Positions 1 through 8,647 of a stretch of 64,000 nucleotides of DNA are shown piece by piece. The translations under genes and the position numbers were made by a program. Under the pieces are notes generated by a model. The model saw only the letters and a program-made list of their open reading frames with translations. It made no database searches and was not told where the DNA came from. Origin of the DNA: Bacteroidetes bacterium ADurb.Bin145 (GTDB taxonomy: Bacteria; Bacteroidota; Bacteroidia; Bacteroidales; VadinHA17); the NCBI GenBank assembly GCA_002070505.1, contig MWDJ01000002.1, positions 62,001 to 126,000 of the forward strand. Direction: 5' to 3'. The number at the start of each line of letters is the position of its first letter. Within the stretch, counting starts at the first letter, position 1.

Positions 1-3000
1 CGGATGAAAATGGGACCTTTTACCGGATTATCATTCCGGGACATATTCCCGCTGTTGCAACTGGCAAACCGGAAATTCCGGTACTGAGCCGTCTGATTAC
101 CGTTCCTGATGATTTTTCGTACAAGATAAAGATATCAGATGTAAGATCCTCAGAAATAAATCCGGCCAGGCTGAAGATAAAAGGTATTCTGTTCCCAGCC
201 CAGGAAGGGGAAACAAAAGAGCCTCAGAAGAAAAAACAGTTTTCTTTCGATAAAGCAGTTTATGCATCGCGGGAATTCATCAAGACCGATACAGTAACAA
301 TTGAGCCGGCAGGCAGATTGAGGAATATTAACCTGGCAACCCTGACTATCTCTCCCGTCAGGTATAATCCTTCATCAAACCTGCTCAATGTGATCACCTC
401 GATGAAAATTGAGATAATCTTCTCAGGTTCAAAATCACTGACACCGGTATCACCTGCTCTCTCAAAATTGCTTGAGAAGGGGATTGCCAACTACTACCCT
501 GACGATGTGATCCCCGGTTATACTGATAAACCTGTAAGGATGGTCATTCTTACTGATACTACTTTCCGTAAATACCTTGATCCGTTAATAGAATGGAAAA
601 CCCTGAAAGGTTTTAAAACTGAAGTACTGTACAGAGGTGAGAAATATGCCGGTCAGGATTATACTGCCATTAAAAATACTCTTACCAACATCTATAATGC
701 CTCTTCGAAAGAGAATCCTCCACCGGAATACCTTCTGATAATCGGAGATGTGACAAAGATCCCGCGTTGCGGAGTTTCACAGGTCACTGATTTGTATTAC
801 GGAGAGTTCGACGGCAATGGTGATTATATACCTGAGATGTTCATAGGAAGGCTTCCCGTTAAGGATACCACAGAACTAAAATCGGTGATAAAGAAGATCG
901 TTGAATATGAGAGATTCGAGTTTGCCGATACAAACCGTTTTTATGAGAACAGCCTTGTAACAGCGGGCTATGACGGAACTTATTATCCTTACATGAACGA
1001 ACAGTTGAAATATGCCGTATCCAATTATCTTACCGCTTCAAACAAAATAAAGGAATTTCATTTCTATTACCCTCAGACCCAGCCTGCTCATGAAGACTCT
1101 GTCAAAAAGATAATAAATAAGGGAGTATCTTTCTTGAATTATTCCGGCCATGGTTCAGTAAGCGGATGGCTTCATCTCAATATTGACACATCAGATGTAA
1201 GAAAGCTGACAAACAATAAGATGTATCCCCTTGTTGTTAGCAATGCCTGTCTTACATCAAAATTCGACGTAGCTTCACTTGGGAACAAAATGGTACTTTC
1301 CAAAAACAAAGGAGCGATAGGATTCATAGGATGCTCAAATGATTCATTCTGGAATGAAGATTTCTACTGGTCAGTTGGCCTGGGAATACCATCAGAAAAC
1401 CCCACATATGAGACGACTGGCCTGGGATTCTACGACCGGCTGTTTCATACCCATGGGGAAAATGCGTCGGACTGGTATTTTGCCATGGGCCAGATGAACT
1501 TTGCCGGTAATCTTGCGGTAAGTGCCAGTAACAGTCCACGAAAAAAATATTACTGGGAGACATATAATCTTGTCGGAGATCCGAGCATAATACCTGTCAT
1601 AGGAATACCTGAAGAATTCAACATCAATTTTCCCGACACATTACCGCCAGGTATCACATCCTTATCATTTTTATCAGAGCCTTTCTCATACGCCGCATTA
1701 TCTGATTTCAAGAACCTCTGGGATGCCTCATATGCCAGTCCTTCAGGATTAGTGACTCTGGAAATGCCTGCCCTGAAAGGCGATTCCTGCCTGCTTGTTG
1801 TTACCGGACAGAACAGAAAACCCCTGATAAAGACGATCTACTTCTCAGGGATCAATGGTGAATTCATTAACATGACAAAAGCCGGGATTGAAGATATAAA
1901 AGGCAATAATAATGGTCTGGCAGATTATGGTGAGTCGATCTACCTGGCACTTACGATAAACAATTACGGGAACAAAGATGCCACTAACCTTTCCGCAAGG
2001 ATGACAACCACTTCGCCATGGGTGACTGTCAATAAGGGGACAGTGAATATCGGGACTCTTGGTGCCGGAAAGCAAATAGTGATAAGTAACGATCTTGAAT
2101 TCACGCTGGCACGGGAGATCCCTGACAAAGGCGTTATAACACTCGATCTCATACTTAAAGATGACCGGACGGAAAAACACTATAAAATTGATGTCACGGT
2201 CCACGCGCCTGAGCTTAAAATACTGAGTTGCGTCATTAATGATGCCGGAACCGGTAACGGTGATCTTATTGCCGATCCCGGAGAAACATTCAGTCTTGTT
2301 TTCAGGATCCGCAACGACGGGAGCAGCAATATAGCAGGTGTGATCAATCTCAATACCCCGGATGATGGTGTTTCTATACTTGAACCATCCAAAAATTCCG
2401 GTGAACTGATCGCCGGAGAGACTTTTGAAATCCCGGTTCTTATACGCTTATCACAGACTGTCGGATCGGGATCAACGATAACAGTAAAAGCATTTCTGGA
2501 TTGTGACCCATATTTTGTGAATAAAGATTTTTCATTCAGGGTAGGACGCATAAGGGAGTCATTTGAATCTTCAAATTTCAGTCTGTTCCCATGGATCAAT
2601 CTGAGTTCACAGCCATGGACGATAACCAAATCGGGAAGCGCTGACGGAATTATGGCTGCAAAGTCCGGAGCAATATCACATAGCAGTTCAAGCTCACTCG
2701 TAATCAGAACATATTATGAGAAAGATGATATCATTAAATTCTATACCAGGGTCTCCTCAGAACAGGATTGTGATTTCCTCATCTTCAGGTTGAATGATAA
2801 GGAAATCTTCAGACTATCAGGAGAAATTCCATGGGAACTGAAATCCGTTCCTTTGACTGCCGGGTATAATAAGCTTGAATGGATCTATAAAAAGGATATG
2901 TCGATATCTTCCGGCGGCGACTATGCAATGATCGACATGATAGACTTTACTGTAAGCGGCACGGTGCGTTATATAGAAAAAGATCTAATAACTGGCAGGA

Positions 3001-3560
3001 TCATCTCTCCCGTTCAGGAGGATAACCTTGGACGAGAGCAGGTTACAGTAAACCTTGTGAACCTTGGACCTAAGGCAATTTCAGGATTTAATCTTGCCTA
3101 TACAATCGACAACAAACCTCCTGTTATACAGCATTTCGACAACAACCTGATACCCTCACTTGACTCGGTATCAGTCACCTTTAACGCACTGGCCAACCTT
3201 TCACGTTACGGCATCTATGATATTACCGTCTACTCGCTTGATAATGATGATGAAAATCCTTTCAATGACACTCTTTCCGTGCGAATAGAGAATAATAAAC
3301 TGGATGAACCCCTGCTGATCTTCCCGAATCCTTTTACAGATGAATTGAACCTTGTAATTAATTCAAAAGCTGAAGGAACAGTTAGAATAACCCTTTTCAG
3401 TTCTCTCGGGAAAAAGATATTAGATTATGAGCTGCCGGTTACGGAAGGAATGAATGAGACAGTAATCAGTGATAACAGGCTTATACCTGCTGTTTATTAT
3501 CTTCGGGTTACATCACCTGAAGCAACTATAACGTTACCTGTTGTAAAAATGAGGAGATGA
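1..3560 (+). CDS. Gingipain-like C25 cysteine protease with T9SS sorting domain (5' partial)
   Basis: The frame is open from base 3, so the start codon lies outside the window. The visible N-terminal part (PVLSRLITVP, followed by beta-rich sequence) resembles the propeptide of family C25. The catalytic domain follows: the His of YSGHGS is encoded at 1149-1151 and the Cys of SNACLTS at 1248-1250, which is the gingipain His/Cys pair. Downstream are several Ig-like/CARDB-like beta domains, including repeated segments with GNGDLIADPGE-type sequence, and a discoidin-like region around 2560-2960. The last ~80 residues (from IFPNPFTDEL to the end) are a typical type A C-terminal sorting domain of the type IX secretion system, so the product should cross the outer membrane and be anchored or released at the surface. 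It probably degrades extracellular protein. The family call is firm; the substrate is unknown. Confidence 0.9.
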   Translation, partial: DENGTFYRIIIPGHIPAVATGKPEIPVLSRLITVPDDFSYKIKISDVRSSEINPARLKIKGILFPAQEGETKEPQKKKQFSFDKAVYASREFIKTDTVTIEPAGRLRNINLATLTISPVRYNPSSNLLNVITSMKIEIIFSGSKSLTPVSPALSKLLEKGIANYYPDDVIPGYTDKPVRMVILTDTTFRKYLDPLIEWKTLKGFKTEVLYRGEKYAGQDYTAIKNTLTNIYNASSKENPPPEYLLIIGDVTKIPRCGVSQVTDLYYGEFDGNGDYIPEMFIGRLPVKDTTELKSVIKKIVEYERFEFADTNRFYENSLVTAGYDGTYYPYMNEQLKYAVSNYLTASNKIKEFHFYYPQTQPAHEDSVKKIINKGVSFLNYSGHGSVSGWLHLNIDTSDVRKLTNNKMYPLVVSNACLTSKFDVASLGNKMVLSKNKGAIGFIGCSNDSFWNEDFYWSVGLGIPSENPTYETTGLGFYDRLFHTHGENASDWYFAMGQMNFAGNLAVSASNSPRKKYYWETYNLVGDPSIIPVIGIPEEFNINFPDTLPPGITSLSFLSEPFSYAALSDFKNLWDASYASPSGLVTLEMPALKGDSCLLVVTGQNRKPLIKTIYFSGINGEFINMTKAGIEDIKGNNNGLADYGESIYLALTINNYGNKDATNLSARMTTTSPWVTVNKGTVNIGTLGAGKQIVISNDLEFTLAREIPDKGVITLDLILKDDRTEKHYKIDVTVHAPELKILSCVINDAGTGNGDLIADPGETFSLVFRIRNDGSSNIAGVINLNTPDDGVSILEPSKNSGELIAGETFEIPVLIRLSQTVGSGSTITVKAFLDCDPYFVNKDFSFRVGRIRESFESSNFSLFPWINLSSQPWTITKSGSADGIMAAKSGAISHSSSSSLVIRTYYEKDDIIKFYTRVSSEQDCDFLIFRLNDKEIFRLSGEIPWELKSVPLTAGYNKLEWIYKKDMSISSGGDYAMIDMIDFTVSGTVRYIEKDLITGRIISPVQEDNLGREQVTVNLVNLGPKAISGFNLAYTIDNKPPVIQHFDNNLIPSLDSVSVTFNALANLSRYGIYDITVYSLDNDDENPFNDTLSVRIENNKLDEPLLIFPNPFTDELNLVINSKAEGTVRITLFSSLGKKILDYELPVTEGMNETVISDNRLIPAVYYLRVTSPEATITLPVVKMRR

Positions 3561-3603
3561 ACCTCAGAACCGGCCGTAACAAATAACACTAAAGACCAAT
3601 TCA

Positions 3604-4218
3604 ATGACCCGGACAATTCCTGACAGAGCATCAGCTCTCGAGCTGTTTAAAAAGTACAATAAATCCGAAAGCCTTATGAAGCATGCGCTTGCTGTTGAAG
3701 GTGTTATGCGCTATATGGCCAGGAAATACGGTGAGGATGAAGAAAAATGGGGAGTTATTGGCCTCATACATGACCTGGACTACGAAATGTACCCCGACCA
3801 GCATTGTAAAATGACACGTAAAATACTGGAAGAGAACGACTGGCCGGATGATTACATAAGGGCAGTTATGAGTCACGGCTGGGGACTTGTAACAGATGTT
3901 GAACCCATGTCGCTGCTTGAAAAGACAATTTTTGCAGTTGATGAATTAACCGGGCTGGTTGTTACAAGTGCGCTTGTAAGACCTTCAAGGAGTGTGCTTG
4001 ATATGGAGGCGAAATCGGTGAAAAAGAAATGGAATGACAGGCGATTTGCTGCTGGTGTTGACAGGTCTGTAATAGAAAAAGGCGCAACAATGCTTGGGAT
4101 AAGTCTGGAAGAACTTATCACTGATTGTATAATGGGTATGCGGGAGGTTGCCGGAGAAACAGGTCTTACCGGTAATCTTTCCCGGGAGGAAGGTCACCCG
4201 CCGACGGTTGGCGGATGA
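3604..4218 (+). CDS. HD-domain hydrolase
   Basis: A 204-residue cytosolic protein of the HD superfamily. The metal-binding pattern is visible as H27 (MKHALAVEG), the HDLD doublet near residue 57 and a further His in MSHGWG around residue 91. These small single-domain HD proteins act on nucleotides or other phosphoesters, but the substrate cannot be read from the sequence. It follows the C25 gene by 43 bp on the same strand and is convergent with the DUF1080 gene. The last eight codons (GHPPTVGG) and the stop lie inside a terminator hairpin (4192-4220), so the C-terminal tail may reflect RNA structure more than protein function. Confidence 0.8.
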   Translation: MTRTIPDRASALELFKKYNKSESLMKHALAVEGVMRYMARKYGEDEEKWGVIGLIHDLDYEMYPDQHCKMTRKILEENDWPDDYIRAVMSHGWGLVTDVEPMSLLEKTIFAVDELTGLVVTSALVRPSRSVLDMEAKSVKKKWNDRRFAAGVDRSVIEKGATMLGISLEELITDCIMGMREVAGETGLTGNLSREEGHPPTVGG

Positions 4219-4230
4219 CCATGTCTTTTT
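4192..4230 (+). terminator. Intrinsic terminator embedded in the end of the HD gene
   Basis: An 11-bp stem, 4192-4202 against 4210-4220, pairs except for one C-A mismatch around a 7-nt loop. It is followed by TCTTTTTA (4224-4231). The stop codon TGA (4216-4218) lies in the right arm. The reverse strand has no T-run after the stem, so it terminates rightward transcription only. Confidence 0.75.
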
Positions 4231-4960
4231 ATAATTCCCGGATCTTAATATTCCTGAACCAAACTTCAAAACCGTGATCCTGGAGACCAATATGTCCTTC
4301 CTTTGCAGTATTGACAAACCATTCCCAGTCTTTGAATTTTGAGTTGGCGCACATCTGCTTCCACTCATCGGTACCCAGGGTGAAAGTGACAACATTTTCT
4401 CCGTTCAGTTTGAAAACAACACGGCCATTGTCAGAAAGTATACCTACCTGGTTCCACTCTCCTGCCGGCTTTGCATTCTGAGGAACGGCCGGGATCATAT
4501 CATACAATGAACCTGCCTGCCTGTTACCATTGACTCCCAGTTTGGCATCAGGATGATTCTGGTTATCGATCACCTGCATTTCGGGTGCCGACATATAAAT
4601 AGGCTTTTCAGGAACTTCCTGGGCAAAGATGAAAATGCCGCTGTTCCCTCCCTGCGAGATATTCCATTCCAGAGATAGTTCAAAATTACTGTATTTCTTC
4701 TCGGTGATCAGATCAGTGTTTGTCATATCACCTTTTCCAATACCTCGGCAATGGAAGCAACCATCGACAATCTCCCAGTAGGCATTAGGGAATGCCGGCG
4801 AATTGTAACCGCGCCATCCTGTGGAAGTTTTGCCGTCAAACAGAGAAACCCAGCCTTTTTCAGCTTTAGCTTCTTCTTTTGCCGGTTTATTTTTTGATTT
4901 ACATGAAGATAATAGTCCCACGACAAGGACAAAGGACAAGAATAGATTTACATACTTCAT
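4229..4960 (-). CDS. DUF1080 / 3-keto-disaccharide hydrolase-family lipoprotein
   Basis: A 243-residue protein with a lipoprotein signal (LLSSC, Cys at about residue 20) and one concanavalin-like beta-sandwich domain of the PF06439 type, recognised by WVSLFDGKTSTGWRGY, GDMTNTDLITEKKYSNFEL, GNSGIFIFAQE and the C-terminal IGLQDHGFEVWFRNIKI. PF06439 is named 3-keto-disaccharide hydrolase because members cleave glycosides whose sugar has been oxidised at C3. It lies 102 bp downstream of, and on the same strand as, a Tat-exported Gfo/Idh/MocA oxidoreductase that could supply such a 3-keto substrate. The product is probably anchored in the periplasm or at the surface. Family certain; activity inferred. 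Confidence 0.85.
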   Translation of the reverse strand: MKYVNLFLSFVLVVGLLSSCKSKNKPAKEEAKAEKGWVSLFDGKTSTGWRGYNSPAFPNAYWEIVDGCFHCRGIGKGDMTNTDLITEKKYSNFELSLEWNISQGGNSGIFIFAQEVPEKPIYMSAPEMQVIDNQNHPDAKLGVNGNRQAGSLYDMIPAVPQNAKPAGEWNQVGILSDNGRVVFKLNGENVVTFTLGTDEWKQMCANSKFKDWEWFVNTAKEGHIGLQDHGFEVWFRNIKIREL

Positions 4961-5062
4961 AGTTATACGATATTTAGGTTAGTAATAACAATTCAAATTA
5001 TTGATATTCGATATATTGCAAGGCAATTATAATTACCGCTCAATTAAAGGTATTTCTCAATC

Positions 5063-6544
5063 TTATGCCGGCATATCAGGCAATGACCAGCCCTGGCGAT
5101 AAGTATGTCTTACCATCTCATTTGCAAAAGCCTTAGCATTCATGTTAATGTTCGGACGGTCAAATTTGGGGTCACCGTCAATTATCGTGAAGTTATCAGA
5201 TATTGTAAGTCTTACCTGATCAGTGTCGCTTATGTTGGTGAATTCCATTTTTTCCCCGTTCCATTCCAGCTCTTTATTAAGTCCCTGAAGTCTGACGGCA
5301 AGGACCCCCATAACAACCATTTCGTTAAATGGTCCGGCTTCGGAGAAATCTGATTTGGTCGGGATCCTGTTTTCCGGGCTCTCCTTGCAGGCACGTACCC
5401 AGTCCATTTCATGACTTACCTCCACTCTTCTTTCGGTTTTCGGAACAACAGGAACGCGGCCTGATAACAGCCAGGGATCGCGGCCATAGCATCCGCAGAT
5501 AAGGATATCCTTACTTCCATGGAAGAGCACTCCTCCCCCGTTGTTGTTCATATTTTTTCCGGCAGGCCAACCATTTGGTTTAGGTGGTTGCAGACCACCG
5601 TCATACCATACCACTTCAAGCTGTGGGTATTTGATCTTAGAGCCTTTTGGCGCAACTCTTTCAGGGTATGTTAGTTTGACCATCTGTGCATTTGGAGCAC
5701 AATCAGTTAATAACAGTGTGGAGCTTCCCTGCGCTTTGATAGGGTACTGCAGACGCAGGCTCTTAAATACGGGATGAAGAATATGGCAGGCCATATCGCC
5801 AAGGGCACCTGTTCCGAAATCCCACCATCCGCGCCAGTTCCATGGTGTATACAGGCTGTTATAGGGACGCATTTTTGTCGGGCCGATGAAAAGATCCCAA
5901 TTAAGTGTATCAGGAACCCATTCTCCTTTTGGCACATTCAGTCCCTGGGGCCATATCGGACGATCGGTGAACGCTTCCACCTTTCTTATATCTCCTATCT
6001 CACCGTTCTGGATCCATTCTTTTGTCAGGTTAACACCTTCAGCCGACGATCCCTGGTTACCCATCTGGGTAGCGACCTTGTATTTAGCAGCTAACCTTGT
6101 AAGAAGCCGGGATTCATAAACAGTATGGGTTAGTGGTTTCTGAACATAAACATGTTTTCCTAAAGTCATAGCCGTGGCAGCAATTATTGCATGACTATGA
6201 TCGGCAGTGGCAACTATCACAGCATCGATCGATTTCCCCATTTCGTCGTACATCTTCCGCCAGTCCCAGTATGCTTTGGCATCCGGATTTTCAGCGAAGA
6301 CATTTTTGGAATACGCCCAGTCGACATCGCATAGAGCCACAATATTTTCAGTTCCTTTAACAGCCTTAAGGTTCGAGTTACCCATCCCTCCTATCCCTAC
6401 AACTGCAATATTCAGCTTATCGCTTGGCGCTCTTTTTCCGAGACCGCTGATGACCGAGCCGGGAAGTATAGTGAAACCCGCGGCAACCGCACCGGTGGTT
6501 TCCAGAAAAGACCGGCGCGTAATGTTCTTATTATTCTCTTTCAT
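5063..6544 (-). CDS. Tat-exported Gfo/Idh/MocA-family oxidoreductase
   Basis: 493 residues. The N-terminus carries a twin-arginine signal (TRRSFLETTG at residues 9-18, then a hydrophobic stretch). A Rossmann NAD(P)-binding fold follows (NIAVVGIGGMGNSN near residues 44-57), then the family motif with a lysine after the cofactor domain (HVYVQKPLTHT), and a C-terminal alpha/beta domain ending in a Bacteroidota-type tail (NEMVRHTYRQGWSLPDMP). These exported members carry a tightly bound nicotinamide cofactor and oxidise or rearrange sugars outside the cytoplasm. It is the upstream gene of a probable two-gene operon with the DUF1080 lipoprotein, which suggests C3 oxidation of a glycoside followed by cleavage. 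Substrate unknown. Confidence 0.85.
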   Translation of the reverse strand: MKENNKNITRRSFLETTGAVAAGFTILPGSVISGLGKRAPSDKLNIAVVGIGGMGNSNLKAVKGTENIVALCDVDWAYSKNVFAENPDAKAYWDWRKMYDEMGKSIDAVIVATADHSHAIIAATAMTLGKHVYVQKPLTHTVYESRLLTRLAAKYKVATQMGNQGSSAEGVNLTKEWIQNGEIGDIRKVEAFTDRPIWPQGLNVPKGEWVPDTLNWDLFIGPTKMRPYNSLYTPWNWRGWWDFGTGALGDMACHILHPVFKSLRLQYPIKAQGSSTLLLTDCAPNAQMVKLTYPERVAPKGSKIKYPQLEVVWYDGGLQPPKPNGWPAGKNMNNNGGGVLFHGSKDILICGCYGRDPWLLSGRVPVVPKTERRVEVSHEMDWVRACKESPENRIPTKSDFSEAGPFNEMVVMGVLAVRLQGLNKELEWNGEKMEFTNISDTDQVRLTISDNFTIIDGDPKFDRPNINMNAKAFANEMVRHTYRQGWSLPDMPA

Positions 6545-6668
6545 GTCAGGTAGATATTGATTTATGCTTATAAAAATAGTAAAATGAATTATAATCAGGA
6601 ATAGATCACAGATTAAAATTTCATATATTGGCCGATCAATAATGAAGTGTTTTTCAATTAATTAATAA

Positions 6669-7142
6669 ATGGAAAATAAACATATACCTCTAGATTTTAA
6701 AAGTAATACATTGTTTGTCAGGATATTACAGGTAATATTCGGTTTTGCTTGTCTTGCAGTGGCAATATTCTGGATCGTTTTCAACATGAAGTCAGTTCAG
6801 ACTGACATCTCTCTCTGGATCACCACCCTGCTGCTCATTGCCTTTGGTCTCTACCAGGTTTTATCAGGGTTCGGAAAAACCAGGAGATTTATCAACATTA
6901 ACGGTAATGATATTATCCTTAAAAAGAATGCCCTCTTACCGGGATCAAAGTTTGATAACATTGATATTAAGAAGATCGAGTTATTTCCTCTGAACATTAT
7001 TTTCTACATGAAAAACGGAAGAAAGACAATCCTGAGATTCGGCATCAATTACCCTGAAGTGATAAACATTGTGAAAGACGCTTTAAAGGAGTTCTCGGAA
7101 CTTAATAATATTGAATTTGATATCACAAATGATCCGGATTAA
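6669..7142 (+). CDS. Two-helix membrane protein, unknown function
   Basis: 157 residues that I cannot assign to a named family. Two hydrophobic helices lie at about residues 14-40 and 48-68, followed by a soluble C-terminal half of alternating beta-strand character (RRFININGNDIILKKN, KIELFPLNIIFYMKNGRK) that resembles a bacterial PH-like domain. The acidic end (EFDITNDPD) is cytosolic if both helices form a hairpin. It starts divergently from the Gfo/Idh gene across 124 bp and has no obvious operon partner. Confidence 0.6.
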   Translation: MENKHIPLDFKSNTLFVRILQVIFGFACLAVAIFWIVFNMKSVQTDISLWITTLLLIAFGLYQVLSGFGKTRRFININGNDIILKKNALLPGSKFDNIDIKKIELFPLNIIFYMKNGRKTILRFGINYPEVINIVKDALKEFSELNNIEFDITNDPD

Positions 7143-7285
7143 GCTTGTTTCTATCTCAGCACGTCATCGGCAAATCCATAAATAAATCGCTGTCCTTAAG
7201 CTTCAGCGCTCATCACTAATTGTTAATTGCTCATTGTTAATTGTTAATTGCAAATTACCCGTATAACTGAAGTTAAGGTAAAAAG
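7143..7285. repeat. Low-complexity intergenic repeats (TTGTTAA/TCATCAC type)
   Basis: The gap before the radical SAM gene contains degenerate short direct repeats: ATTGTTAATTG occurs three times, mixed with GCTCAT, in 7206-7256. The same style of GCTCATC/ATTCATTG sequence recurs at 61405-61461. No ORF or hairpin terminator is evident. Confidence 0.5.
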
Positions 7286-7288
7286 GTG

Positions 7289-7296
7289 TATTTTTG
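7289..7296 (+). promoter_or_regulatory. Bacteroidota -7 promoter box for the radical SAM gene
   Basis: TATTTTTG matches the Bacteroidota TAnnTTTG consensus exactly and lies 20 bp before ATG 7316. It overlaps an in-frame GTG at 7286, which argues that the upstream GTG is not the start. I see no clean -33 TTG. Confidence 0.6.
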
Positions 7297-7315
7297 CAGT
7301 GCAAAACCTTCAGTT

Positions 7316-8335
7316 ATGCTGACTCTCTTCACAAAAAGCGGAGATAAACTGCAATGCCTTCTCTGTCCTCATAAATGTATTTTAAGCGAAGGGAGATCCG
7401 GAATATGCGGAGCGAGAAGAAACAATGAAGGAACAATAGAACTGATCACCTACGGAGTTATTTCAGGTTACGCTCTCGATCCTGTCGAAAAGAAACCGCT
7501 TTACCATTTTTTCCCCGGTACAAACATATTATCAATCGGATCCTACGGATGTAACATGCACTGTGATTTCTGCCAGAATTATTCAATATCACAGAGAACT
7601 GCAGCTGGATTTACAGTCAAGACAGAACCGGAAAAGATACTTAAGGATGCAACATCGGCGCTTCATAATATAGGAATCGCATTTACATATAACGAACCTG
7701 TAATCTGGTTTGAATATATTCGTGACGTTGCTGTAAAGGCCAGGAAGAATGGACAAAAGATCGTTCTTGTCAGCAACGGTTATGTGAACGAAGAGCCTCT
7801 GGATGAGATAATCTCGTTTACTGATGCATTTAACATTGACCTGAAGGCATTCAACAATAATTTTTACAAAAAGCTTACCGGGGCAGAACTTGAACCGGTT
7901 AAGAAGAGCATTCTCAGGATCGCAAAATCAGGCAGGCATCTTGAGATAACAACACTTGTAATTCCCGGTTATAACGATAATGAGAATAAGATTGCACAAC
8001 TGGCCCGGTGGATCGCCGATGAAACCGGGAAAGACACGCCCCTTCACCTGAGCAGGTATTTCCCGATGTACAAAAGAGAGGATCCTGCCACACCTGATGA
8101 GACATTAAAAAGACTTGAGAAAATCGCTTCGGATTATCTGAGTTATGTTTATATAGGGAATCTTGTCACAGATAGTGGACAGAACACCATGTGTCCCAAT
8201 TGCCATAAATTAGTGACACGAAGGAGCGGATACAATATAAAACTGCTGAACCTTGATCAGAAAGGAAACTGCTCGTCCTGCGGCACACCTATCTACAAAT
8301 ACTTTACTTCTTTTTCTTCTTCGATAAAGAACTGA
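7316..8335 (+). CDS. amrS: AmmeMemoRadiSam system radical SAM enzyme (AmrS)
   Basis: 339 residues from ATG 7316, chosen because the promoter box covers the possible GTG further upstream. The CX3CX2C radical SAM cluster is C79, C83, C86 (GCNMHCDFC). Before it lies a Cys-rich N-terminal segment (CLLCPHKCILSEGRSGICGAR), and the C-terminal zinc-like cysteine pairs are MCPNCH and CSSCG. This arrangement is that of AmrS, the radical SAM partner of the AMMECR1 and Memo proteins, although neither partner gene is in this window. The substrate of the system is not well established. The gene is convergent with the next, overlapping it by 32 bp. Confidence 0.88.
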   Translation: MLTLFTKSGDKLQCLLCPHKCILSEGRSGICGARRNNEGTIELITYGVISGYALDPVEKKPLYHFFPGTNILSIGSYGCNMHCDFCQNYSISQRTAAGFTVKTEPEKILKDATSALHNIGIAFTYNEPVIWFEYIRDVAVKARKNGQKIVLVSNGYVNEEPLDEIISFTDAFNIDLKAFNNNFYKKLTGAELEPVKKSILRIAKSGRHLEITTLVIPGYNDNENKIAQLARWIADETGKDTPLHLSRYFPMYKREDPATPDETLKRLEKIASDYLSYVYIGNLVTDSGQNTMCPNCHKLVTRRSGYNIKLLNLDQKGNCSSCGTPIYKYFTSFSSSIKN

Positions 8336-8600
8336 GCCGCCCGAATAAATCGTCTATCCCGTCAGTAAATTCCTTTCGGATTTCCTGAAAATGCTTTTTC
8401 ATCTTAACATCATTTTCTCCTGATAAAGGAGCATTGATCTTACGAAAAAGATTATTCCGGAGCATAACTGCTTCAGATATCAGGCTTGAAACATCATCCT
8501 GGTTCTTTTCAGGATTTAATGCTGAATAGGTGAGACAATCCGAAATCACTTCATAGACACAGGTATCTATTTCCTTCTTTAGCGTCCTGATATTTGCCAT
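8304..8600 (-). CDS. Conserved small helical protein, unknown function
   Basis: 98 residues, almost entirely helical and charged, ending in a lysine run (SLSKKKKK). No signal peptide or membrane helix is seen. I recognise it only as the kind of short conserved Bacteroidota protein that sits near housekeeping genes. Its 3' end overlaps the AmrS gene by 32 bp on the opposite strand. Coding is supported by an unbroken frame, absence of a competing reading, and a plausible amphipathic composition (TLKKEIDTCVYEVISDCL). Confidence 0.6.
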   Translation of the reverse strand: MANIRTLKKEIDTCVYEVISDCLTYSALNPEKNQDDVSSLISEAVMLRNNLFRKINAPLSGENDVKMKKHFQEIRKEFTDGIDDLFGRLSSLSKKKKK

Positions 8601-8647
8601 ATTGGTTTATTATTAGTTGAACATTTTAAGAATAATCAGATAATGAT

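Noticed and set aside
2180-2629. 149-codon minus-strand open frame in the C25 protease
   Set aside because: Shadow of the long protease frame.
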